NCBI GenBank assembly: GCA_964394845.1
Contig: CAYMZB010000056.1
Coordinates: 1 to 6,996, forward strand
DNA: 6,996 nt
Direction of reading: 5' to 3'
Source: CAYMZB01 sp964394845
GTDB taxonomy: Bacteria; Patescibacteriota; Microgenomatia; Daviesbacterales; UBA10151
Below, piece after piece: positions 1 to 5,260 of this stretch. The number at the start of each line of letters is the position of its first letter. Position 1 is the first letter of the stretch. The notes beneath the pieces are model-generated. The model was not told the origin of the DNA. It was given only the letters and a program-made list of their open reading frames with translations, and did no database searches. The position numbers and the translations under genes were made by a program.

Positions 1-153
1 CTTTTTTCTCTGGTAAAACAGGACTATTTAAATAATCAAATTATTGCTCCGGCAGTAGCAGGGCTTTTATTCCATAGTTTTTTTGCAAACAGTCTTTTTT
101 ATCCGCCGATTCTGGCCTGGCTGTTATTCATTTCCGTAATCCCCAAAAAGTAA
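1..153 (+). CDS. C-terminal fragment of a membrane protein, probably O-antigen ligase/polymerase family (partial, 5' end outside window)
   Basis: Frame 1 is open from the first base to a TAA at 151-153 and gives the last 50 residues of a protein that starts upstream of the window. The fragment holds a polar stretch (VKQDYLNNQ), then two hydrophobic segments around a short loop containing NSLFYPP (residues 31-37), and a basic tail ending PKK. A small hydrophobic segment followed by an N-S-L-F-Y-P-like loop and a final membrane helix is typical of the C-terminus of O-antigen ligase/Wzy-like polymerases. The position beside a flippase, methyltransferase and glycosyltransferase fits that role. 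The family call rests on a short tail and on context, so another polytopic membrane protein is possible. The last 26 bases overlap the 3' end of the convergent glycosyltransferase gene. Confidence 0.5.
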   Translation, partial: LFSLVKQDYLNNQIIAPAVAGLLFHSFFANSLFYPPILAWLLFISVIPKK

Positions 154-1108
154 CCTTTTTTTCTATTAGAAAATTTTCAATATAACTTATATCTACTTTT
201 ATATTTGATTGTATTTTTCTTCTTTCCTGCAAAAGACGCGGCAAATGGAAAAGTATCCAACCAAAAGCCAAAAATGGAGGCCATAAAAATCCCTGTTTTA
301 ATTGATAAACAAAAGTATTTAAATGAACTAAAATAATTTTTAACCAAATCCATTTCTTGAATAAAATATTTGTTGGGAAATCTTTAATAATTGTTTGGGT
401 CATATTTCTAAATTGCCAATATTCAACGTACTGTGGTCTTTTTTTAGACGACATCTTATGTTTATGATAGACAATCGCCTTTGGACAATAAATTGATTTA
501 TATCCTTGAAACTGGGCCCTGAATGCAAAATCCACCTCCTCTGAATATAAAAAAAAGTTTTCATCAAAGTATCCAACACTCACAAAAAGGAGTCTTTTAA
601 AAATAGATCCTCCGCCGGTTGCCCCAAAAATATACTCCTCTTTACCGTATTGCCCTATATCTTCCTCTGCCCAACCAATTGACCTGGCCTGCCCGACTTC
701 GTTTATTAAAATTCCCACACCGTCGATTTTTTTTGGATTATAAAAATTTAATAATTTAGAATTAACTGATATTACCTCAGGATGTAAGTCAGCGCATTTT
801 ATTAAATTGATTAACCAATCTTTATCAACTCCAGTATCGTTATTTAAAAAAACAACATACTCGCAAATACTTCTTTTAACCCCTTCATTTATTGCTTTTG
901 CAAAACCAAAATTTTTCTTTAATTTGATTATTTTAATAAAAGGAAAATTGTTTACTATATATGTCAAAGAGCTATCAGTTGAACCGTTATCAACTAGTAT
1001 TATTTCAAAGTTTTTAAAGCTTTGATTTTGCAAAGATTCAAGACAGTCTTTTAATAATCCTACCCCGTTCCAATTAGGAATAATTACCGAAGCTTTTATA
1101 TTTTTCAT
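128..1108 (-). CDS. Family 2 glycosyltransferase (GT2, GT-A fold; rhamnosyltransferase-like)
   Basis: This 326-residue protein should transfer a sugar from a nucleotide donor to a lipid-linked or surface glycan on the cytoplasmic face of the membrane. The N-terminal GT-A domain opens with SVIIPNWNG (7-15) and the nucleotide-binding VDNGSTDSS (39-47). NNDT (89-92) stands in the place of the metal-binding DXD motif. GATGGGSIFKR (162-172) and the acidic SEEVDFAFRA (189-198), which would hold the catalytic base, follow. A His-rich YHKHKMSS lies at 214-221. This motif order is that of WbbL/RfbF-like rhamnosyltransferases, but the donor sugar cannot be read from the sequence. Hydrophobic stretches at about 248-268 and 272-290 probably tether it to the membrane. 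It is the last gene of the flippase-methyltransferase operon: its ATG lies in an ATGA overlap with the methyltransferase stop, which suggests translational coupling, and no spaced Shine-Dalgarno is seen. The end overlaps a convergent gene by 26 nt. Confidence 0.9.
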   Translation of the reverse strand: MKNIKASVIIPNWNGVGLLKDCLESLQNQSFKNFEIILVDNGSTDSSLTYIVNNFPFIKIIKLKKNFGFAKAINEGVKRSICEYVVFLNNDTGVDKDWLINLIKCADLHPEVISVNSKLLNFYNPKKIDGVGILINEVGQARSIGWAEEDIGQYGKEEYIFGATGGGSIFKRLLFVSVGYFDENFFLYSEEVDFAFRAQFQGYKSIYCPKAIVYHKHKMSSKKRPQYVEYWQFRNMTQTIIKDFPTNILFKKWIWLKIILVHLNTFVYQLKQGFLWPPFLAFGWILFHLPRLLQERRKIQSNIKVDISYIENFLIEKKVTFWGLRK

Positions 1109-1788
1109 CTCTTGGAAGCAATTACTAAAAAATGATAATAAGCTAAATTTTTAAATTTATTAACAAGTTTCCCGTAAAAAAACTTCTTAAAGATCCATCC
1201 TAAAAAAGGTATCTTACTAATAAAACTTTCCAAAGGAAGGCGAGTAACAGTACCTATTTTTCTATCAATTTTCCAGCCAGTATCTAAAAGCATTTTGGGT
1301 AAAGTGTTGACAGTATAAAAATGTAGGTGAGTTTTGTCCAAAAGTCCGCTCTCTTGATATTCAAAATCGCCTTTAAAAAATAATTGTTTTCTCATAACCC
1401 AACTGGCAATGTTAGGAGAAGAGATCAACAGCTTCGTGCCAGGTGAGGCAACCTTAAGTAATTTTTTCAACACTTTTTCCGGATTTACCAGATGCTCCAG
1501 CACGTCTGCCATGATTATAAATTCATAATTTCTAAATTGATCAAAAATCTTGTCATCTTCTATGGATTGATTAAATATCTGTCTGGCTTTTTTCGGAATT
1601 TTTGAAACTGCTTCTGAATTTTTTTCTATAACATCTACTGTACAGCCATTATCCAAAAAAGCCTTGGTCATATAACCCGTAGATGACCCAATCTCCAGAA
1701 TCACTTTATTCCGGCCCACAATCTTTAAAATTTCCTGCTGGGTAGGGGAAAGGCCAAATTTTTTAAAAATCTCCTCGTAGATAACCAT
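1105..1788 (-). CDS. Class I SAM-dependent methyltransferase (Methyltransf_23/11-like) in glycan cluster
   Basis: A 227-residue Rossmann-fold methyltransferase. Motif I, the SAM-binding loop, is VILEIGSSTGYMT at 29-41. An acidic residue after the second strand (VIEKN, 53-57) should bind the ribose hydroxyls. ADVLEHL (94-100) is the usual strand-4 motif, and KLLISSPNIAS (119-129) follows. LLDKTHLHFYT (149-159) resembles the D-x-T-H-x-x-F-x-T segment of methyltransferases in polysaccharide clusters. The C-terminal part (about 189-203) is hydrophobic with basic residues and may touch the membrane. The substrate is probably a sugar or lipid-linked glycan, by context only. The ATG overlaps the flippase stop by one base (TAATG) and the gene's TGA overlaps the next ATG (ATGA), so all three genes should be translated in a coupled way. 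There is no Shine-Dalgarno. Confidence 0.87.
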   Translation of the reverse strand: MVIYEEIFKKFGLSPTQQEILKIVGRNKVILEIGSSTGYMTKAFLDNGCTVDVIEKNSEAVSKIPKKARQIFNQSIEDDKIFDQFRNYEFIIMADVLEHLVNPEKVLKKLLKVASPGTKLLISSPNIASWVMRKQLFFKGDFEYQESGLLDKTHLHFYTVNTLPKMLLDTGWKIDRKIGTVTRLPLESFISKIPFLGWIFKKFFYGKLVNKFKNLAYYHFLVIASKR

Positions 1789-3020
1789 TAGTTTTTATTA
1801 TCCAATACTTTTTGTTTTGTCAGTAGAAAAAAGACCGCAAAAGATAAAACTTCCGAGGCAACTGTAACCCAGGAAGCAGCTAAAAAGCCAAACTTTGGTA
1901 TGAATATTAAATTTGCGCCAATATTAAAGATTAATGTGAGTATGGATAAGATTAAAACCGGTTTTAAGTATTTATCAGTTGAAAGCAAAACTGTCACAGC
2001 AGGTACGTGTATAAACATAAACGGGATAGATAAAGACAAAATCATGATTGCCTGGATAGACGATAAATAATTTGGCAGAAGGGTTCTGATAACCACCGGC
2101 AAAATCAGTATATATCCCAAAAATACTAATAACCCAAGTCCAAACATTATTTTAAGTGATTTAAAATACAATTTCCGGACAGCTTCAGGTGAAGACTCAT
2201 GAATTCTGGCCAATACCGGAAATAAAGCCAGCGAAAACGCTGAAGGAATAAAAATCACCGCTTCTAAAAATTTATAAGCAGCTCCGTAAATACCTGTTTC
2301 AAAATTTCCTTTGATATATGAAAGTAATACTGTATCAATCCTAAAATAGAGTAATCCCAATATCCCTAATAATCCGTACGGCAGCGATCCTGTCAATGCT
2401 GTTTTGATGATGGATAAGTTAATAGCAGATAAAACCAGTCCTTGGTGTTTATAAAAAAATGCCATCAAAATAAAAACATAAACAATCTGTCCAATAATTA
2501 AAGCATTTACAGCTCCCATCGGACCAAAGCCATTCCCTACCAAAATAGAACCCAGCAAAACAGTTGATAAACTGGCAGCAAATAGCGCTGCTGCGGAAAA
2601 TTGTAATCTTTGAACTGCTACAAATATGGCATCAATAGAGAGAGCAATGGATTGGGGTAAAATTGCCAGAGTAGCCAAAAGAATAAGGCTGACTCTGGTT
2701 TTGTCCGGATCAAGTGAATACAAGATTATGGAAAATATCGTAAATAGAACCGATACAAAGGTAAGTCTTAGTACCGCTATATTCCAAAATAACTTCGGAG
2801 CTTCTGATCTGTCCCTGGCAATTTCCCGGATTAGGTACCTATTAAATCCAAAATCCGCAAAAGAAGAAATTATAGAAAAATAAGCCAGTGAAACAGTAAA
2901 TAACCCAAAGTCTGAAACTGTCAAAACTTTGGCAATATAAATAATATAGAAAAAGCTAATTAACCTGGTTAAACCCTGAGCAAAAAACAGCCAGGAAGTT
3001 TGTTTAAGAATATTCCTCAC
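1788..3020 (-). CDS. Wzx/RfbX-type oligosaccharide flippase (MOP superfamily)
   Basis: A polytopic membrane protein of about 410 residues, close to the usual length of Wzx-type flippases. It should flip lipid-linked oligosaccharides from the inner to the outer face of the cytoplasmic membrane. About 12 hydrophobic segments can be traced, from residues 11-32 to 379-401. Family-like features are SDFGLFTVSLAYFSI near the second helix, FGFNRYLIREIAR (58-70), and FRIDTVLLSYIKG with the following GIYGAAYKFLE (227-255), typical of the Polysacc_synt domain. It is the first gene of an operon with a methyltransferase and a GT2. Start choice: I prefer GTG at 3018-3020, since a TACAAT box ends 6 nt upstream of it. 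A TTG directly upstream (3021-3023), just after an in-frame TAG, would add one residue. Neither start has a Shine-Dalgarno. Confidence 0.9.
   Translation of the reverse strand: MRNILKQTSWLFFAQGLTRLISFFYIIYIAKVLTVSDFGLFTVSLAYFSIISSFADFGFNRYLIREIARDRSEAPKLFWNIAVLRLTFVSVLFTIFSIILYSLDPDKTRVSLILLATLAILPQSIALSIDAIFVAVQRLQFSAAALFAASLSTVLLGSILVGNGFGPMGAVNALIIGQIVYVFILMAFFYKHQGLVLSAINLSIIKTALTGSLPYGLLGILGLLYFRIDTVLLSYIKGNFETGIYGAAYKFLEAVIFIPSAFSLALFPVLARIHESSPEAVRKLYFKSLKIMFGLGLLVFLGYILILPVVIRTLLPNYLSSIQAIMILSLSIPFMFIHVPAVTVLLSTDKYLKPVLILSILTLIFNIGANLIFIPKFGFLAASWVTVASEVLSFAVFFLLTKQKVLDNKN
1797..1823 (-). promoter_or_regulatory. Weak candidate internal promoter before the methyltransferase gene
   Basis: On the minus strand CTGACA (1818-1823) is followed after 15 nt by GATAAT (1797-1802), whose 3' end lies 8 nt from the methyltransferase ATG. 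Both boxes match consensus at 5 of 6 positions, but the 15-nt spacer is short and the site lies in flippase coding sequence, so it may be chance. Confidence 0.2.
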
Positions 3021-3026
3021 CAACTA

Positions 3027-3035
3027 ATTGTATCA
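3027..3035 (-). promoter_or_regulatory. Extended -10 promoter element for the flippase operon (possibly leaderless)
   Basis: The minus strand reads TGA-TACAAT, an extended -10 (TGn at 3033-3035, hexamer at 3027-3032). The hexamer matches TATAAT at 5 of 6. No good -35 is present: at 17-nt spacing the place falls on the 3' end of the tRNA gene (GACCAC, 3050-3055). Transcription would begin about 7 nt downstream, on the GTG start at 3020, giving an mRNA without a leader. Read-through from the tRNA promoter is the alternative. Confidence 0.4.
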
Positions 3036-3050
3036 GAATCTTTACTATTG

Positions 3051-3124
3051 TGGTCGTATCTGGACTCGGACCAGAGGCCTCTTCGATGTGAACGAAGCGC
3101 TCTAACCAGCTGAGCTATACGACC
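3051..3124 (-). tRNA. tRNA-Val (anticodon CAC)
   Basis: A complete cloverleaf can be folded on the minus strand. The acceptor stem GGTCGTA/TACGACC pairs fully. The D stem is GCTC/GAGC with a 9-nt loop that keeps G18-G19. The anticodon stem is CTTCG/CGAAG with loop TTCACAT, which places CAC at 3088-3090, reading GUG valine codons. The variable loop is AGGCC, and the T stem TCTGG/CCAGA pairs fully. The discriminator base is A, as usual for tRNA-Val. The 3' CCA is not encoded (CAA follows), so it must be added after transcription. The T loop is TCCGAGT, with C at position 55 instead of the nearly universal U/pseudouridine (base 3069). No terminator hairpin separates it from the flippase gene. 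Confidence 0.93.
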
Positions 3125-3135
3125 ATCCTTCACCA

Positions 3136-3163
3136 ATTCTAACACCGCACTCTTGCATCTCAA
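3136..3163 (-). promoter_or_regulatory. Promoter of the tRNA-Val gene
   Basis: On the minus strand TTGAGA (3158-3163, 5 of 6 to TTGACA) and TAGAAT (3136-3141, 5 of 6 to TATAAT) are separated by 16 nt. A TGT just before the -10 gives an extended -10 form. Eleven bases lie between the -10 and the mature tRNA 5' end, so the precursor would carry a 5' leader of only a few bases. The -35 overlaps by one base the candidate -35 of the divergent lepB promoter. Confidence 0.55.
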
Positions 3164-3182
3164 GCTAAATTTCTGAGATAAT
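3153..3182 (+). promoter_or_regulatory. Promoter of lepB, placed for a leaderless or near-leaderless mRNA
   Basis: TTGCAT (3153-3158, only the TTG is convincing) is followed after 18 nt by GATAAT (3177-3182, 5 of 6). The -10 is preceded by TGA, an extended -10. Only 7 nt separate the -10 from the lepB ATG, so the expected start of transcription falls at or next to the start codon. The element overlaps the tRNA-Val promoter on the other strand. Confidence 0.5.
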
Positions 3183-3189
3183 TTGATCC

Positions 3190-3777
3190 ATGGATCTAAA
3201 TACTATGTACAACGAAACCCCGCAAAAAGGGTTTATGGAAAGCTTTCGTTCTCATGTTATTGATTTTATACAAACACTGGTAGTATTCGGAGCTATTTTT
3301 GCCCTGCTTTATCTTTTTGTTGCCCAATTTCATAAAGTCTCTGGCCTTTCCATGTTTCCTACCTTTGATAACAACGACTATTTAATAACAGAAAAGGTCG
3401 GCTATAAGATTGGAGAACCTAAAAGAGGAGATATTATTGTTTTAAAAAATCCCAGGGATGAATCCCAGGATTTTATCAAGCGTATTATTGCCATTCCAGG
3501 CGACGCAATTAAAATTCAAGATAATGCAGTCTTTCTAAACGGACAGAAATTGAATGAGAGCTACCTTGCTCCCGAAATAGAAACCCATTCAGGAGCATTT
3601 CTAACAGAGGGTACTGAAATCAAAGCAGGACCTAATCAATATTTTGTTATAGGGGATAACCGAAACCATTCTTCTGATTCAAGAGAATGGGGGTCAATTA
3701 CTAAAAAAGAGATTGTGGGGAAGGCTTTTTTTAGATACTGGCCACCTCAAACAATAGGCTCCTTAACTAACAAATAA
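3190..3777 (+). CDS. lepB: Signal peptidase I
   Basis: A 195-residue type I signal peptidase (S26 family), which cleaves signal peptides from exported proteins at the outer face of the cytoplasmic membrane. A short cytoplasmic N-terminus is followed by one membrane helix at about 24-46. The catalytic serine is Ser54 in box B (SGLSMFPTF, 51-59). The general base is Lys97 in box D (DFIKRIIAIPGD, 94-105). GDNRNHSSDSREWG (155-168) is box E, and GKAFFRYWP (177-185) closes the fold. The single helix and small size are those of the short Gram-positive/CPR-type enzyme. The ATG at 3190 follows a -10 box by 7 nt with no Shine-Dalgarno; a second Met at codon 6 (3205) is a weaker alternative. It is transcribed alone and converges on parB with a 9-nt gap. 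Confidence 0.96.
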   Translation: MDLNTMYNETPQKGFMESFRSHVIDFIQTLVVFGAIFALLYLFVAQFHKVSGLSMFPTFDNNDYLITEKVGYKIGEPKRGDIIVLKNPRDESQDFIKRIIAIPGDAIKIQDNAVFLNGQKLNESYLAPEIETHSGAFLTEGTEIKAGPNQYFVIGDNRNHSSDSREWGSITKKEIVGKAFFRYWPPQTIGSLTNK

Positions 3778-3786
3778 TCTCAATGT

Positions 3787-4635
3787 TTACTGGCTTAAAT
3801 TAAAATACCCTACGATTGCCTGGCGAAGATCTTCTAAAATTGGTGTTGTTTTGCTTGGATCACCTTCAATTAGCAATTCTATCTTTGCCCTTTTTCCGGT
3901 TTGCGAACATTTAACCTGTGTCTTGTCTGCTCTTTTACTCAAAGCTGAAACTAGATCATTCTGAACTCTATCTATATCTTCAGAAGCAATATGCATGGAA
4001 ATAACATCTGCCCCTCTTTTAGGACCAATCCCATGTCTGCCTCTTATTTTTCTTACTAACTCCTCTGTCCCCCGGACTGATAAATTCTTCCTTAAAACTT
4101 CTTTATAGGTATCAATAATCAGATGAGGATCTTCCAAGGCAGACAACGCTCTGGCATGTCCCTCTGTTGTAGCGCCAGACATTAAAGCATCTTTTAAGGC
4201 ATCCGGCAAAATCAGTAGTCTTATTGTATTGGAAATATAAGAAGGACTTTTTGAAACTCTCCCGGCAATTTCAGAATTAGTTAAACTAAATTCCTCCATC
4301 AATCTGGTATAGGCTTGAGCTCTTTCCAGCGGATTTAAATCAATCCTTTGAACGTTTTCAACAATCGCCATCTCTAACATACCTTGTGGACTAGTTTCTC
4401 TGATAATTACCGGAACTTTGGGTAAACCAATGATGTTAGCAGCTCTCCATCTTCTTTCCCCTGCTATGATTTGGTATCCTGCTGGAGTTTTAGCAACAAC
4501 AATAGGTTCTAAAATCCCATGTGTTCTAACAGAATCAGCTAACTCAGATAATGATTCAGGACTAATTAAACCTCTTGGCTGAAGAGGGTTTGGTTGAAGC
4601 AATTCAATTTCTAACTCGTAAATTTGTTCTTCCAT
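3787..4635 (-). CDS. parB: ParB/Spo0J-family chromosome partition protein
   Basis: This 282-residue protein has the full layout of a chromosomal ParB, a CTP-dependent DNA clamp that loads at parS and spreads for origin segregation. The N-terminal ParB/Srx domain carries LQPNPLQPRG (13-22). The CTP-binding motifs are GERRWRA (59-65) and ENVQRIDLNPLERA (93-106). A helix-turn-helix of the KorB type spans about 119-140 (SEIAGRVSKSPSYISN). The C-terminal segment (about 240-282, QTGKRAKIELLIEG followed by a helix) would form the dimer domain. It is the last visible gene of the ileS-rodA-rplU-rpmA line. Its ATG lies 2 nt after the rpmA TAA, and the AAGG touching the ATG is too close to be a normal Shine-Dalgarno. 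No parA lies in the window and no canonical parS was seen. Confidence 0.93.
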   Translation of the reverse strand: MEEQIYELEIELLQPNPLQPRGLISPESLSELADSVRTHGILEPIVVAKTPAGYQIIAGERRWRAANIIGLPKVPVIIRETSPQGMLEMAIVENVQRIDLNPLERAQAYTRLMEEFSLTNSEIAGRVSKSPSYISNTIRLLILPDALKDALMSGATTEGHARALSALEDPHLIIDTYKEVLRKNLSVRGTEELVRKIRGRHGIGPKRGADVISMHIASEDIDRVQNDLVSALSKRADKTQVKCSQTGKRAKIELLIEGDPSKTTPILEDLRQAIVGYFNLSQ

Positions 4636-4637
4636 CC

Positions 4638-4883
4638 TTAAACTATACTCACTGTAGTCTTGTTCAATCTTTTTTTAAATTCAACTTTACCTGGTATAAC
4701 TGCGAAAATAGTATAATCATTACCCTGTCTGGTTCCCACACCTCCATAAAATTTATTTCCTTTTTGTCTGATTATTATATTTCCGGAAGCTACTTTCCCT
4801 CCACCAAAAACTTTAACACCTAAACGCTTTGAAACTGAATCCCTATTTTTCCTGGTACTGCCTCCACCTGTTTTATGTGCCAT
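4638..4883 (-). CDS. rpmA: 50S ribosomal protein bL27
   Basis: The 81-residue protein is a standard bL27, whose flexible N-terminus reaches the peptidyl-transferase centre. The signature AHKTGGGSTRKNRDS (2-16) and SKRLGVKVFGG (18-28) are clear, followed by GNIIIRQKGNKFYGG and DYTIFA. The protein begins directly with M-A-H-K, so it lacks the cleaved N-terminal extension that Firmicutes L27 carries for the Prp protease. It lies 12 nt after rplU and 2 nt before parB, as part of one operon. No convincing Shine-Dalgarno precedes the ATG. The usual neighbour after rpmA in many bacteria, the GTPase gene obg, is replaced here by parB. Confidence 0.97.
   Translation of the reverse strand: MAHKTGGGSTRKNRDSVSKRLGVKVFGGGKVASGNIIIRQKGNKFYGGVGTRQGNDYTIFAVIPGKVEFKKRLNKTTVSIV
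4642..4647 (-). promoter_or_regulatory. -10-like hexamer before parB
   Basis: The minus strand reads TATAGT (5 of 6 to TATAAT), ending 6 nt before the parB ATG, inside the last codons of rpmA. There is no good -35: a TTGAAC lies upstream but with only a 14-nt spacer. It is listed because the distance matches that at lepB, rplU and the flippase. Taken alone it could be chance in AT-rich DNA. Confidence 0.2.
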
Positions 4884-4895
4884 ATTAGCTTAATC

Positions 4896-5225
4896 TTAGT
4901 CTTTCTTTTGGATATGCACAATCCTGCTCTTTTTTGTCCTGTTTCCTGTTACTTTACGGAAATTTGCCTTTGCATGAAATTTCGCGACTCTAATCTTATC
5001 TGATTTAACATTTTCCAAAAACTTTAAATCTAGCTTCTCTTTCAAATACGGAGTTCCTAGTCTAATCTTCCCGTCTTCTGATAAAAGTAATAGTTTTGTT
5101 TCAATGCCAGCTTTTGCAAGGTCAACTTCTTTATCCAAATCACCAAGATAATCAACCTCTACCGGGTTATTTGGAGTAACTTTATATTGCTTACCGCTGA
5201 TTTCACAAATTGCGTAATCTAACAT
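4896..5225 (-). CDS. rplU: 50S ribosomal protein bL21
   Basis: A 109-residue bL21, near the family's usual length of slightly over 100. It binds 23S rRNA in the large subunit. The N-terminal ICEISGKQYKV (6-16) matches the family's I-x-x-x-GKQY-x-V. GTPYL (57-61) and the basic C-terminal segment KIRVAKFHAKANFRKVTGNR (77-96) match the conserved K-x-K-x-RK-x-GHR region, with N in place of the common H. rpmA follows after 12 nt, the standard rplU-rpmA pair. The ATG lies 15 nt after the rodA stop. Two ways of starting translation are possible. A GAGGT about 12 nt upstream could serve as a distant Shine-Dalgarno on mRNA read through from rodA. A strong promoter whose -10 ends 6 nt from the ATG would give a leaderless mRNA. 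Confidence 0.96.
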   Translation of the reverse strand: MLDYAICEISGKQYKVTPNNPVEVDYLGDLDKEVDLAKAGIETKLLLLSEDGKIRLGTPYLKEKLDLKFLENVKSDKIRVAKFHAKANFRKVTGNRTKKSRIVHIQKKD

Positions 5226-5231
5226 TGAGTA

Positions 5232-5260
5232 ATTCTAACCTCAAAACTCCACTGTGTCAA
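5232..5260 (-). promoter_or_regulatory. Strong sigma70-type promoter in the rodA tail, driving rplU-rpmA-parB
   Basis: The minus strand has a perfect -35 TTGACA (5255-5260), a 17-nt spacer, and TAGAAT (5232-5237, 5 of 6 to TATAAT). The -10 ends 6 nt upstream of the rplU ATG, so transcription should start at or very near the A of the ATG. The -35 lies within the last codons of rodA (region encoding D-T-V). An internal promoter would let the ribosomal proteins be made at a higher level than ileS and rodA. Confidence 0.65.

Noticed and set aside
145..162. Possible terminator AAAAAG-TAAC-CTTTTT followed by T residues
   Set aside because: The six-pair stem has one G-C pair and would be too unstable; it probably reflects the AT-rich coding end.
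807..1025. Plus-strand open frame of 72 codons opposite the GT2 gene
   Set aside because: It lies wholly inside a well-supported glycosyltransferase gene, has no recognisable domain, and reads as the antisense of conserved GT2 motifs.
2626..2883. Plus-strand open frame of 85 codons opposite the flippase gene
   Set aside because: It is fully antisense to the flippase coding region, with no promoter, ribosome site or domain.
3825..3834. Perfect palindrome GAAGATCTTC in the 3' part of parB
   Set aside because: It is short, occurs once, and is explained by Glu/Asp/Leu codons; it does not resemble parS (consensus centred on CACGTG).
4575..4823. Plus-strand open frame of 82 codons over the parB start and rpmA
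   Set aside because: It is antisense to L27 and to the conserved ParB N-terminus, so it is a shadow frame.
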